From Mesobacillus subterraneus (GTDB lineage: Bacteria; Bacillota; Bacilli; Bacillales; Cytobacillaceae), in NCBI RefSeq assembly GCF_023715485.1, contig NZ_JAMBOF010000002.1:1-64000 (forward strand): 64,000 nt of DNA. Direction: 5' to 3'. The notes under the pieces are model-generated. The model saw only the letters and a list, made by a program, of their open reading frames with translations. It had not been told where the DNA came from and searched no databases. The position numbers were made by a program, and so were the translations under genes. This document shows positions 53,803 to 62,783 of this stretch, piece by piece. How positions within the stretch are numbered: position 1 is the first letter of the stretch; the number at the start of each line of letters is the position of its first letter.

Positions 53803-54567
53803 TTACACTTCCCATTCATCAAGAGAATCCACTGTATACGTCGGCATTTCACGATAGCCTTTAAGCAGCTCCTTCGTTGTCACTCCTGTATGAACGAGAA
53901 GCGTATCCATGCCTGCCCTCATTCCCGCAAGGATATCGGTATCGTAATAATCCCCGACCATCAGGGTTTCTTCTTTGTTTGTACCAAGAACCTTGAGAGC
54001 TTGCTCCATGATGACGGATTCAGGCTTACCGATAAAAATGGGCTCTGTCTGTGTTGAAACAGCAATCACTGAAGTCAATGAACCGTTTCCAGGCAGCAAG
54101 CCGCGTTCTGTCGGGATCGCAATATCACCATTCGTTGAAATGAACGTAGCCCCGTTACGGACAGCGAGGCAGCCTACGGCCAGCTTTTCATATGTAATAC
54201 CGCGGTCGATTCCGGAAACGACGAAATCAGCATCTTCTCCGGCAAATTGAAGACCTTTTTCACTGATTGCCGTTTGGATGCCTTCCTCGCCGATCACATA
54301 GACAGCAGCATCTGGTTTTTGTTCAAAAATGTAATTGGCAGTTGCCTGGCTTGTTGTAAAAACCTGCTCCTCAGTCGCAGGGATTTCAAAACTGCTAAGT
54401 TTTTCCGCTACCTGCGCTGGTGTACGCGAGGAATTATTCGTAACAAATAAATAGGGTATCCCCGCATCAATCAATCTCTTTATGAAATCAGAAGCCGCTT
54501 CAATCCGCTCTGAACCTCTGTACATCGTACCATCCAAATCAATCAAATAACCTTGGTATTTTTTCAT
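53803..54567 (-). CDS. yutF: HAD-family phosphatase, NagD type (YutF)
   Basis: 254-residue haloacid-dehalogenase phosphatase. Motif I YLIDLDGTMYRG, motif II TNNSSRT, and motif III/IV GKPESVIMEQAL with VGDYYDTDILAG. Likely hydrolyses sugar or nucleoside phosphates; B. subtilis YutF is similar. I start at the ATG following AGGAGTGATCACC, discarding a long upstream extension. Confidence 0.92.
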   Translation of the reverse strand: MKKYQGYLIDLDGTMYRGSERIEAASDFIKRLIDAGIPYLFVTNNSSRTPAQVAEKLSSFEIPATEEQVFTTSQATANYIFEQKPDAAVYVIGEEGIQTAISEKGLQFAGEDADFVVSGIDRGITYEKLAVGCLAVRNGATFISTNGDIAIPTERGLLPGNGSLTSVIAVSTQTEPIFIGKPESVIMEQALKVLGTNKEETLMVGDYYDTDILAGMRAGMDTLLVHTGVTTKELLKGYREMPTYTVDSLDEWEV

Positions 54568-54751
54568 GGTGATCACTCCTAACATTATCGTACCCAGATT
54601 TCGCTTTTTCATTGTGAGCTGCAAAAACGAATACTCCCATTTTATATAAGTGAAGCCACAAGTGCAAAGGACAAAGCTCACTATTTAAATGTGAATCTCT
54701 ATATGCTCCTAGGGTTAAATAAATCGTTTTTATTTTACCACCCAAACACAA

Positions 54752-54774
54752 AAGAGACCGCAATAAACGGTCTC
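54752..54774 (-). terminator. yutE terminator
   Basis: AGAGACCG pairs with CGGTCTCT. Confidence 0.8.
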
Positions 54775-54786
54775 TCTGCAAAATAT

Positions 54787-55224
54787 TTACTTTTTAAAAG
54801 CGGAAACAGGCCCAAGTTCATTTGTTAAATATTCACGGACCTTAGCTGGAAAAAGTTTTAGCTGGGGAAGCTCTGCCAGATATGACTTTTTCAACCTGGC
54901 ATGGTCGATAGCAGTATACTGCTGAACAAGCATCTTCCTGAACAGGACAATCTTTTTCAAGCTTGCGCTCATTTCTGCGGTTACCACTTTTTCATCATCC
55001 AAAATATCAATGATGTCTTCATAGCTTCCCGGATCGCGCATGATGAACCCATCGATCATCGCATTGCCTACATCAAGCACAGCTTCAATCATTATGTGAG
55101 CCACGCGCTCAAGTGCGGATTTCTCCATCGGTGTTTTCCATGATTCCTGTCTCTCAAAAAAATCAATTTGATTCTCCAGAAATTGCAATGTTGCTTCGAT
55201 TTGTTCTCTGTCGACAAAATACAT
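54787..55224 (-). CDS. yutE: DUF86/HepT-like protein (YutE)
   Basis: 145-residue helical protein of the DUF86 family. The family includes HepT toxins, but no MntA-type nucleotidyltransferase partner lies next to it and the RxxxxHxY toxin motif is not evident. In B. subtilis YutE is a lone protein of unknown function. Start ATG six bases after AGGTG. Confidence 0.82.
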   Translation of the reverse strand: MYFVDREQIEATLQFLENQIDFFERQESWKTPMEKSALERVAHIMIEAVLDVGNAMIDGFIMRDPGSYEDIIDILDDEKVVTAEMSASLKKIVLFRKMLVQQYTAIDHARLKKSYLAELPQLKLFPAKVREYLTNELGPVSAFKK

Positions 55225-55245
55225 TCTTATCACCTCATAAAGATG

Positions 55246-56544
55246 CTAGACGGTTTTCAGTAATCCAGGACGGGCATAAAAGTAACCTTGTGCCAGTTCA
55301 ACCTTGTTCCGGGAAAGGACAGATGCCTCTTCCTCATTTTCAATACCTTCGGCAACGACGATGGAACCTGCTTCCTTGGCAACGAGCAGCAGCCCTTTCA
55401 GCATCGATTCCTTCACCGAATTCTTATCGATGTTCTGGATGACAGACCGATCAATCTTGATGACATCCGGCATGATTTCACTGATCGTATTCAAGCTTGC
55501 ATAGCCCGCTCCAGTATCGTCAACCGCAATTTTAATGCCCATCCCTCTTAGTACCTTTATATTATAGATAAAATTATCGATTCCCTCAATCGAGTCCCTC
55601 TCGGTAATTTCAAATGTAATCTGGCTTGGCTTGATGTTTTTATAGGATTGCATCACTATCTTCAAATCCCGGACAAACCTGGAATTGCCAAGGGTGATTG
55701 GCGTGAAATTAATGAAAATATCCTGCTTGCATCCAGTTGAAGTGATCTGCTCAAGCGTTTTGCCAAGCACGATCATTTCCAAATCGTAAAGCATGCTTGT
55801 CTGCCTTGCGACTGAAAAAAGCTGCAATGGACTTTCGAGTGCCGTTCCCTCAGGACCGCGCGTCAGCATTTCCCATGCCCGGATTTCCTTTGTAGCAACG
55901 TCGATGATTGGCTGTGCAAGCAGCTTAATGTCTTTCTGGGCAATAATTTTATTCATCTCATAGACCATTTCGTTAAATTCGGATTGAATTCTTTTCTCTG
56001 CCATCGCAAACGCCTGCTGATGCGCCTTTAATACAGCTTCATGGACAGAACCCACTGATTTATCGATAAAAATGTACCCAGTATCAAATATTGGCTGGAC
56101 AGTAGGATACTGATGAAAAAGCTTGCTTTCCGCTTCCCTGAGGATCTTTTTCATTTTCGTATCTATCTCTGAAATACAGTGCCTGTTATGGTCGATTCTC
56201 ATAAACAGGCTGAGACTGTCACTATAATAGTCATGCAGGACAATCATATCCTGCTTATCCACCTCTTGTTCAATTACCGTTTTGAAATGCCCTTTCAAAG
56301 CCTTAAGATATTTCCAGCTCTCTTCGCCAAGCTGTGATGCAAGTTCACGGTGGTTCTTGATTGTAAAAGCGATTGCGGCGACCTCGCAGCCGTCACTGAA
56401 AGCTTTCTTCACCCCTGAAACGACAGGGTTACGCAAAATGAACTGAGGAGGGTAATAGCAAATTGATGAGTGCGGCAACATTATTTTTCCCCAACCAAGC
56501 AGGTTGTCTAATATGCTAGTTATGCGGCGGGCCATAGGTTTCAA
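55246..56544 (-). CDS. EAL-domain protein, probable c-di-GMP phosphodiesterase
   Basis: 432 residues. Residues 50-185 look like a degenerate GGDEF-like or sensor domain with no GGDEF motif. Residues 190-432 are an EAL domain: E225 (EML in place of EAL), N279 in FINFTP, E312 in FEITE, D342/D343 in VDDTGAGYASL, K363 in KIDRS, E399 in VAEGIE and Q419 in AQGYFYARP. All catalytic positions I can check are kept, so it may hydrolyse c-di-GMP. No membrane segment. It could tune the riboswitch at 4324, but no direct link is seen. Confidence 0.88.
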   Translation of the reverse strand: MKPMARRITSILDNLLGWGKIMLPHSSICYYPPQFILRNPVVSGVKKAFSDGCEVAAIAFTIKNHRELASQLGEESWKYLKALKGHFKTVIEQEVDKQDMIVLHDYYSDSLSLFMRIDHNRHCISEIDTKMKKILREAESKLFHQYPTVQPIFDTGYIFIDKSVGSVHEAVLKAHQQAFAMAEKRIQSEFNEMVYEMNKIIAQKDIKLLAQPIIDVATKEIRAWEMLTRGPEGTALESPLQLFSVARQTSMLYDLEMIVLGKTLEQITSTGCKQDIFINFTPITLGNSRFVRDLKIVMQSYKNIKPSQITFEITERDSIEGIDNFIYNIKVLRGMGIKIAVDDTGAGYASLNTISEIMPDVIKIDRSVIQNIDKNSVKESMLKGLLLVAKEAGSIVVAEGIENEEEASVLSRNKVELAQGYFYARPGLLKTV

Positions 56545-56757
56545 TCCTCTCAGAGATGCCAGGAACTTTTTCTTAATTGTACCATATTTCGCTAAAATAG
56601 AGCTTTTTTCCTATATAGTATTTCGAAATATCTCGCTTTTTTTTCAGAAATTATTGATTTTCTGGTAATATGATGAGTGAAGATCAAATTGCCTTTATAA
56701 TATGGCAGGATTTTAACCTTTACATAACTTTTAACAGCTATTAGGAGGATAACTACT

Positions 56758-57024
56758 ATGTCTGATCGATTTTTTCTTTATGATGATACTGAAGAAACAA
56801 AAACACGCTACGTAAGCTTCATGGGTGAAAACCAGCGTTTTGACCTGGCAATCATGCAGACAAGCCGCTATTATGGCAAAAGCATCGTTCTCGATATTCA
56901 GGGAAGCCGATTCGCGATCATCGGCCAGGACGACCTGGATGAAGAAGGCTATCTTGAATATGCCTACAACCTATCAGAAGAAGATGCAGAAGAACTGCGC
57001 TCGTTCTTGCGCCAGATCGTTTAA
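56758..57024 (+). CDS. DUF3055 family protein
   Basis: 88-residue small acidic cytosolic protein, MSDRFFLYDDTEETKTRYVS at the start and VLDIQGSRFAIIGQDDLDE in the middle; unknown function. Start ATG behind TAGGAGG. Confidence 0.85.
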   Translation: MSDRFFLYDDTEETKTRYVSFMGENQRFDLAIMQTSRYYGKSIVLDIQGSRFAIIGQDDLDEEGYLEYAYNLSEEDAEELRSFLRQIV

Positions 57025-57102
57025 GTCTGGAATTATTTTTTTTGTTTGTTTTGTCTTTTCTTTGAAATACTAAAAAGACAACCTGCAAAAGAAGGTGAGT
57101 TC

Positions 57103-57387
57103 ATGAGCGAGGAAGATCGTGAGAAATACTCGGATTTTTCTAATGTTGAAAAGCAACGAAATTATGTAACGGCGGAGGACTTGCCTGATGGACCTTATGG
57201 CTCTCCATTCCGCAAGGATGAACCGGTAGAGGGCAAAAGCACACCATGGCATGAGGGACAGCGTTCATACAGCAACTTCAATTATGAATTCAAGTCACTT
57301 CATCAAGGAATGCCGCGCCAGGAAGCAGGGGCACATCCTACGCATGACGATCCCGATGAAAGCGAACAGCCGCCTTACAGTGAATAA
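57103..57387 (+). CDS. small conserved cytosolic protein
   Basis: 94 residues, very polar and Pro-rich (DLPDGPYGSPFRKDEPV, YSNFNYEFKSLHQGMPRQ), no membrane segment and probably disordered. No function known. Start ATG after AAGGTGAG. Probably co-transcribed with the DUF3055 gene. Confidence 0.72.
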   Translation: MSEEDREKYSDFSNVEKQRNYVTAEDLPDGPYGSPFRKDEPVEGKSTPWHEGQRSYSNFNYEFKSLHQGMPRQEAGAHPTHDDPDESEQPPYSE

Positions 57388-57395
57388 AATTAGAA

Positions 57396-57458
57396 AGAGG
57401 ACCCGGTATGAACAGGCCCCAAAGTTGGGTGAATGTTCATGATTCAGGTCCTCTTTGC
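57396..57458 (+). terminator. terminator of the small cytosolic protein gene
   Basis: AGAGGACC pairs with GGTCCTCT, with an inner ATGAACA/TGTTCAT stem; a T-rich tail follows. Confidence 0.75.
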
Positions 57459-57485
57459 TTGTCCATCACATAGTTTGGCTAAACC

Positions 57486-57767
57486 TTAACCTTGCTTTGC
57501 AACCTTTTTCGCAACGAAATAAGCACAGCCAAAGTTGCAATACTCATACAGATACTCACTTACCGTACTGATCTTCGTATCGAATGTTGATTTCTGGTTC
57601 TGGTCATCGAAGAATCCCCTGAGCCTGAGCTGCCCGTATCCCCAGTCGCCCACTATATAGTCGTATTTCGTTAAAATATCGCTGTATCTCGCGCGAAACG
57701 CCTCTTCGTTGAAGCCGTCCCGTGCTTCATCAACTATTTCGTAGCACAGATTATTGATGCAAATCAT
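57486..57767 (-). CDS. yutD: YutD family (DUF1027) protein
   Basis: 93 residues, MICINNLCYEIVDEARDGFN and VGDWGYGQLRLRGFF, ending in a Cys-containing YEYCNFGCAYFVAKK. Proposed regulator family, role unknown. RBS GAGGTGTAACA. Confidence 0.88.
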   Translation of the reverse strand: MICINNLCYEIVDEARDGFNEEAFRARYSDILTKYDYIVGDWGYGQLRLRGFFDDQNQKSTFDTKISTVSEYLYEYCNFGCAYFVAKKVAKQG

Positions 57768-57912
57768 TGTTACACCTCTTTTTCCTTGCTAATTTTTCTG
57801 TAACTATTTCTTATCCGCAGTTAGGTTTATTTAAATTATAACTGATTCCCCACTAATTACTAAGTAAAAAAAATAAAATGAAAGCCATTCTAATCAATAG
57901 GGGGTGTTTTAA

Positions 57913-58605
57913 TTGAAAAAAGCAATCATTACTCTTGGCATATGCGGTGCAGCTGCGTTGACAGGCTGTGCGAATGACAGTGCTTCACCTGGCGATCGCG
58001 ATGGCAGCACCGGCATTTACCAGCAGAGCGGCAATACCTTGAATGTTAACGACCAGCGACCTGATCTGTATAACGAAGACGGACGCAAAGGCTTTAAAGA
58101 TAAGAGTGAAGACTTTGGCTATGTGCGCCATCAAAGATCAGGTGTGATGGGTGCGGAAAATAATACGAATGCGTACCAGGCACTTGACCGAGAAAATATT
58201 GCGGATATGATTGGAAAGTTCAGCACGATGGTTCCAAATGTTGATGATGTATCAACCCTTGTGACGGATGAAGAAGTGCTGATTGTCTACCAGACTGACT
58301 CAGGAAATCGTTCCGAAACCGCTGACCAGGTAAAAAGGATGGCCATGTCCGTGGTGCCACGCTGGTTCCATGTGTATGTATCAGACGATACTAGCCTGCG
58401 TAATGATGTTGAAAACTTCGCAACTCTTGACACTGACAGCCGAGATGTTGATGAGCTGATTGACGGCGTCGTTAAACAAATGCTTAAATCCCCTCAAGGG
58501 CGGGACATGAGCACTGGCGAAAACGCAAATGGCGAAGCCAAGGGTGAATTGAACGAAAAAATGGATAAAGACGACATCTCTAATCAAATGAATAATGGTA
58601 AATAA
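57913..58605 (+). CDS. yutC: YhcN/YlaJ-family sporulation lipoprotein
   Basis: 230 residues with a lipoprotein signal and lipobox LTGC (Cys about 19). The mature part includes the family core DMIGKFSTMVPNVDDVSTLV and VLIVYQTDSG. Family members are made in the forespore and influence outgrowth. It lies between yutD and lipA as yutC does in B. subtilis. Start TTG behind AGGGGGTG. Confidence 0.85.
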   Translation: MKKAIITLGICGAAALTGCANDSASPGDRDGSTGIYQQSGNTLNVNDQRPDLYNEDGRKGFKDKSEDFGYVRHQRSGVMGAENNTNAYQALDRENIADMIGKFSTMVPNVDDVSTLVTDEEVLIVYQTDSGNRSETADQVKRMAMSVVPRWFHVYVSDDTSLRNDVENFATLDTDSRDVDELIDGVVKQMLKSPQGRDMSTGENANGEAKGELNEKMDKDDISNQMNNGK

Positions 58606-58612
58606 TGTACAA

Positions 58613-58640
58613 AAGAGTTCAGCATACGCTGAACTCTTTA
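58613..58640. terminator. bidirectional terminator
   Basis: AAAGAGTTCAGC pairs with GCTGAACTCTTT between convergent genes. Confidence 0.88.
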
Positions 58641-58671
58641 TTTATGGGATCGAACTACATCGTCAGCAGTA

Positions 58672-59586
58672 TTATGCCTGTTGAGCTTCCTGCTCTGCAA
58701 GCTGCTGCTTATGTTTTGCTGCAGAATTAACCTGCTCGTCCGCATGGTAAGAAGAACGGACAAGTGGGCCTGCTTCACAGTGGCTGAAGCCTTTTTGCAG
58801 GGCAATTTCCTTCAGTTCAGCGAACTCATCTGGGTGGTAATATTTAACGACCTCCAGATGTTTTTTGGACGGCTGCAAGTATTGTCCAAGCGTCAGGATT
58901 TCCACATTGTTCGCGCGCAAATCATCCATCGCTTCGATCAGCTCTTCCTTTGTCTCACCAAGCCCTACCATGATGCTTGATTTTGTCGGGATATCTGGCT
59001 GAAGCTCCTTTGCCCGGCGCAAGAATTCAAGCGAACGATCATATGTAGCACGCGCCCTGATTCTTGGAGTCAAGCGTTTGACGGTTTCGATATTATGGTT
59101 CAGGATATCAGGACGTGCGTCCATCAATGCCTGTAGGTTTTCCAATACACCACCCATGTCAGAAGGCAATACTTCGATTGAAGTAAATGGATTTTTCCTG
59201 CGAATTGCCCTTACAGTTTCAGCAAAAACAGCAGCTCCTCCGTCCTTCAGATCATCTCTGGCAACTGCGGTAACAACGACATGCTTTAAGTTCATAAGCG
59301 TGACGGAATCAGCAACTCTCTCCGGCTCCTGCCAGTCAAGCTCAGTTGGAAGACCAGTTTTAACCGCACAAAAACGGCATGCCCGCGTGCAGACATCACC
59401 AAGGATCATGAATGTCGCAGTTCTTCTTACCGCCCAGCATTCATGGATATTAGGGCATTTCGCTTCTTCACAAACAGTATGTAGGCTTTTTTCCCGCATC
59501 ATCTTTTTTAAGCCAGTATAATTTTCATTCGTATTCAACTTTATTTTCAGCCACTCAGGCTTTCTCTGTACCTCTTTTTTGCTCAT
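58672..59586 (-). CDS. lipA: lipoyl synthase
   Basis: Radical-SAM enzyme inserting two sulfur atoms into octanoyl groups on lipoyl domains. 304 residues. The auxiliary-cluster motif is [12 protein letters not shown], the radical SAM motif [10 protein letters not shown] (CxxxCxxC), and a C-terminal RSSY gives the last ligand. Start ATG behind GGAGTGAAAATT. Neighbour of lytH as in B. subtilis. Confidence 0.97.
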   Translation of the reverse strand: MSKKEVQRKPEWLKIKLNTNENYTGLKKMMREKSLHTVCEEAKCPNIHECWAVRRTATFMILGDVCTRACRFCAVKTGLPTELDWQEPERVADSVTLMNLKHVVVTAVARDDLKDGGAAVFAETVRAIRRKNPFTSIEVLPSDMGGVLENLQALMDARPDILNHNIETVKRLTPRIRARATYDRSLEFLRRAKELQPDIPTKSSIMVGLGETKEELIEAMDDLRANNVEILTLGQYLQPSKKHLEVVKYYHPDEFAELKEIALQKGFSHCEAGPLVRSSYHADEQVNSAAKHKQQLAEQEAQQA

Positions 59587-59763
59587 AATTTTCACTCCAT
59601 TCCTGCTGCATTACATCAAGAACACCACGAAAAAATCAAGGCCGGTATACAGCTTCTGATGTCACTTTAACATAATGAAAATGACACGACAAGTACGATA
59701 ACTTTCCGATTTCCATTATTTAATATTTATGAAAAACCCCCTTCATCACAAACTATAACAAGA

Positions 59764-59806
59764 AAAGCGCAAGCGCCTTGGTCAGCCCCGACAAGCGCAA
59801 GAGGGG
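59764..59806 (+). repeat. truncated GCGCAAGCGCC-type repeat
   Basis: AAAGCGCAAGCGCCTTGGTC and following CAGCCCCGACAAGCGCAAG match the first part of the repeat at 43031. The rest of that repeat is missing. Confidence 0.7.
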
Positions 59807-59874
59807 TTAACAGGCACCCAGACAGGCGTTTAAGCTGAACATTCAAGGAGCCAAATCATGAAGGGAGGATTACG

Positions 59875-60870
59875 GTGAAAATCCTAAAAGCAGTTATCGT
59901 TCTTTTTTTACTATGCCCTGCCCTTTCAGTTGAGAAGGCAGCTGCAGCCGAACAAGAAACAGACGTGTACAAAAAAAGAATGGAACTATATAGCCGTGTA
60001 GAAGCTGTTACCCAAATTCCCTGGTACTATATTGCAGCTATAGACCAATATGAACGGAATGTCCGCCAGTCAAGAAAGGATTTGCCTAAGGCAGAAGGAA
60101 TAGCGGGGATCTATTTTAAGCCAGAAGAATGGGCTGGATTGCTGAACCCCAACCTTGAAGATGACAATCCCGTTTCTATTCAATTTTTTAACGGGATTGG
60201 TTTTGATGGAAATGGCGACGGCAAAGCTAGCCTTAAGGACGACGAAGACGTTCTGCAAGCCTTTGCTCAGTACCTCCTTTCCTACGGGACAGACCACGAA
60301 AATATCAAAATTGGTCTTTGGAATTACTATAAGCGTGATAAAACAGTTGGAATAATCGTTGGCAAAGCCCTGATCTATAAGCACTTCGGGAGATTGGACC
60401 TTGATATGCATTCCTTCCCCCTGCCACTAAGGAGCAACCATAGCTACAATAACACATGGGGCGATGCACGCGGCTGGGGCGGAAGAAGAATCCATGAGGG
60501 AACCGATATTTTTGCCGGCTATGGAGTACCAGTCCGCGCTACAGGCTACGGAATTGTTGAGATGAAGGGCTGGAATAAATACGGTGGCTGGCGGGTTGGT
60601 ATCCGTGATATCAACAACACCTATCACTATTTTGCCCATTTAAGCGGATTCGCAAAGGAGCTTAAGGTAGGACAAATTGTTGAACCTGGAACGGTCATCG
60701 GCGGCGTGGGGAGCTCAGGGTATGGACCTCCAGGAACAAGCGGGAAATTCCCTCCCCATCTCCATTATGGCATGTACAAGGATAACGGTTATACTGAATG
60801 GTCGTTTGACCCCTACCCACATTTGAAGATGTGGTCAAGACAGGAACGAGCGAGGCTAAAAAAGAAATAA
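59875..60870 (+). CDS. lytH: M23-family cell-wall endopeptidase LytH
   Basis: 331-residue secreted zinc metallopeptidase. Signal peptide about 1-25. The C-terminal M23 domain has WGGRRIHEGTDIFAGYGVPV (first His and Asp ligands) and FPPHLHYGMY (HLHY). In B. subtilis LytH is an L-Ala-D-Glu peptidase made during sporulation that trims cortex peptides, next to lipA as here. GTG start behind GGGAGGATTACG. Confidence 0.92.
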   Translation: MKILKAVIVLFLLCPALSVEKAAAAEQETDVYKKRMELYSRVEAVTQIPWYYIAAIDQYERNVRQSRKDLPKAEGIAGIYFKPEEWAGLLNPNLEDDNPVSIQFFNGIGFDGNGDGKASLKDDEDVLQAFAQYLLSYGTDHENIKIGLWNYYKRDKTVGIIVGKALIYKHFGRLDLDMHSFPLPLRSNHSYNNTWGDARGWGGRRIHEGTDIFAGYGVPVRATGYGIVEMKGWNKYGGWRVGIRDINNTYHYFAHLSGFAKELKVGQIVEPGTVIGGVGSSGYGPPGTSGKFPPHLHYGMYKDNGYTEWSFDPYPHLKMWSRQERARLKKK

Positions 60871-60879
60871 ATCCATGTA

Positions 60880-60914
60880 AAAAGGCCAACCTGATCCTGA
60901 TCAGGTTGGCCTAG
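60880..60914. terminator. bidirectional terminator
   Basis: AGGCCAACCTGATC pairs with GATCAGGTTGGCCT, convergent genes on both sides. Confidence 0.9.
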
Positions 60915-60918
60915 ATTA

Positions 60919-61023
60919 TTAAGAAGAGCGGGATTTTTTTGCTGCATGCAGCACGCTGACAATTAGGCCGCCCCAAATGATTCCAATTCCCAGTACCATC
61001 ATAACGATTGAACTAGCATCCAT
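60919..61023 (-). CDS. metS: MetS-type small transporter subunit
   Basis: 34 residues, MDASSIVMMVLGIGIIWGGL then IVSVLHAAKKSRSS: a single membrane helix with a basic tail. This is the layout of the small MetS subunit required by the methionine/alanine importer MetP of the NSS family. Its ATG overlaps the stop of the transporter gene by one base (TAATG), so translation is probably coupled. Too short for ordinary gene callers. Confidence 0.88.
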   Translation of the reverse strand: MDASSIVMMVLGIGIIWGGLIVSVLHAAKKSRSS

Positions 61024-62534
61024 TATTTAGAGACCCCCTTGTCTTGTGGAACTTCATATAGAGTGTTATCCCATTTCTTTACGTACTTGAATACAAAACC
61101 TACTAAAAGTGCACCCAAAGCCACAAGCCATCCATAATAGAAGTTGAACGATTCTGGATAACCGCCATAGCTCGTTTTCAAATCTGTAAGGATATTCATT
61201 ACCATCATGACGCCAAGAACGACAGGTGTGACGTACTTTAAGCAAATATTCCACCAGCTGCCAAGCTGAATATCGGAAATTGCATCTGCATGGCTTCTTA
61301 AGTTATTCAATTCCTTAGCAACCCAAGCAACCAGGATGATTTCAACAAATCCAGCTGCAACAACACCATAATTATTGATAAAGGCATCCACTGTATCAAG
61401 GAAATTCAGGCCGCCTTGAGTAGCAAAAAGGATTGAAATCAGAGCTGAAATACCGCCACCAATTGCAACTGCTTTATTACGGGAAACTTTAAACTTATCC
61501 TGGATACCAGCTACATATGTTTCGACAATAGAGATCAGTGATGTTAATCCAGCAAGCGTTAAACTTACGAAGAACAATACACCAAATGCAGCGCTGAATG
61601 CAGGAAGTTCATTAATAATCTGCGGGAAAACAGCAAACGCCAAAATTACACCTTTGCTGACCACTTCGTCAACTGCTACTCCCTGCTGATTTGCCATGAA
61701 ACCTAGTGCTGCGAATACACCTATACCTGCTAACACTTCAAATGATGAGTTAGCGAAACCAGTAATGAACGCATTATTGGTAATATCAGATTTTTTAGGC
61801 AGATAACTTGAATAAGTGATCATGATTGCAAAAGCGATTGATAAACTGAAGAAAATCTGGCCATATGCGGCAACCCAAACCTTACCGTTCAAGATTTGTC
61901 CCCAGTCAGGTTTGAAGAATGCATTGATACCATCAACAGCTCCCTCAAGAGTTAAAGCACGAACAACAATAATTAAGAATAAAATAACAAGTGCTGGAAT
62001 AAATACTTTATTTGCTGCTTCAATACCCTTCTTAACACCTTTGAAAAGGATGCCAAGTGTGATTACCCATACAATAATCAATGGAACAAATACTCCAGGA
62101 ACAAGGCTTCCAACTTTTCCTGCATCAACTACCTGCAAGTAATCTCCGACTAGGAAAGTCAGAGGGTCGTCGCCCCACTGCTTGCTTAAAGAAAAATAGG
62201 CGTAAGACATAGCCCAGGCAATGATGACCGCATAGTAAGTGGAAATGACAAACGATATAGCCAATTGCCACCAGCCAAGCCATTCTGAACCTTTCTTAAG
62301 TCTTGCAAAGCTCAATGGTGATGAACCACGATACTTATGCCCGATAGTGAATTCCATGATTAATAGTGGAATACCTGCTGTCAGTAATGCGAATAGATAT
62401 GGAAGGAAGAAAGCTCCGCCTCCATTTTCATAAGCTACACCCGGAAAGCGCCAAATATTTCCCAACCCTACTGCCGATCCCACTGCTGCAAGAATAAATC
62501 CCGCCCGTGTTCCCCATTGTGGACGATTTTCCAT
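61023..62534 (-). CDS. metP: NSS-family sodium-dependent transporter (MetP type)
   Basis: 503-residue 12-segment Na+-coupled amino-acid importer. TM1 GFILAAVGSAVGLGNIWRFP, YENGGGAFFLPY, GQIFFSLSIAFAIMITYSSY, and an extra C-terminal segment (about 475-495) compared with the 447-residue paralogue at 10906. The coupled MetS gene suggests methionine/alanine uptake. Start ATG behind AAGGGGGATTCA. Confidence 0.92.
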   Translation of the reverse strand: MENRPQWGTRAGFILAAVGSAVGLGNIWRFPGVAYENGGGAFFLPYLFALLTAGIPLLIMEFTIGHKYRGSSPLSFARLKKGSEWLGWWQLAISFVISTYYAVIIAWAMSYAYFSLSKQWGDDPLTFLVGDYLQVVDAGKVGSLVPGVFVPLIIVWVITLGILFKGVKKGIEAANKVFIPALVILFLIIVVRALTLEGAVDGINAFFKPDWGQILNGKVWVAAYGQIFFSLSIAFAIMITYSSYLPKKSDITNNAFITGFANSSFEVLAGIGVFAALGFMANQQGVAVDEVVSKGVILAFAVFPQIINELPAFSAAFGVLFFVSLTLAGLTSLISIVETYVAGIQDKFKVSRNKAVAIGGGISALISILFATQGGLNFLDTVDAFINNYGVVAAGFVEIILVAWVAKELNNLRSHADAISDIQLGSWWNICLKYVTPVVLGVMMVMNILTDLKTSYGGYPESFNFYYGWLVALGALLVGFVFKYVKKWDNTLYEVPQDKGVSK

Positions 62535-62751
62535 TATGAATCCCCCTTGCCCTTCTAACCCTCTGGAAAATATTGACGAATTAGAAAGTTTTATATTTTC
62601 AGATTATTTAGTCTAGGAATAGTATAGCTAGTTTTTATTTGCTTGTCAAAATATTATTTTGCTCATAATAAAATTTTTTAAAAAAATATTTCCCAACTAT
62701 ACCAGTACTCCTATTAATAGGATTCTATTCCCTTTTATTTAACAATATGAA

Positions 62752-62778
62752 AAAAGCTGTCTGAAATTCAGACAGCTT
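62752..62778 (-). terminator. terminator of the NhaC-type gene
   Basis: AAAGCTGTCTGA pairs with TCAGACAGCTTT just past the stop codon. Confidence 0.88.
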
Positions 62779-62783
62779 TAAAG

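Noticed and set aside
54787-55224. HepT/MntA toxin-antitoxin pair
   Set aside because: The DUF86 protein is present, but no nucleotidyltransferase partner is adjacent and the toxin RxxxxHxY motif is not evident.
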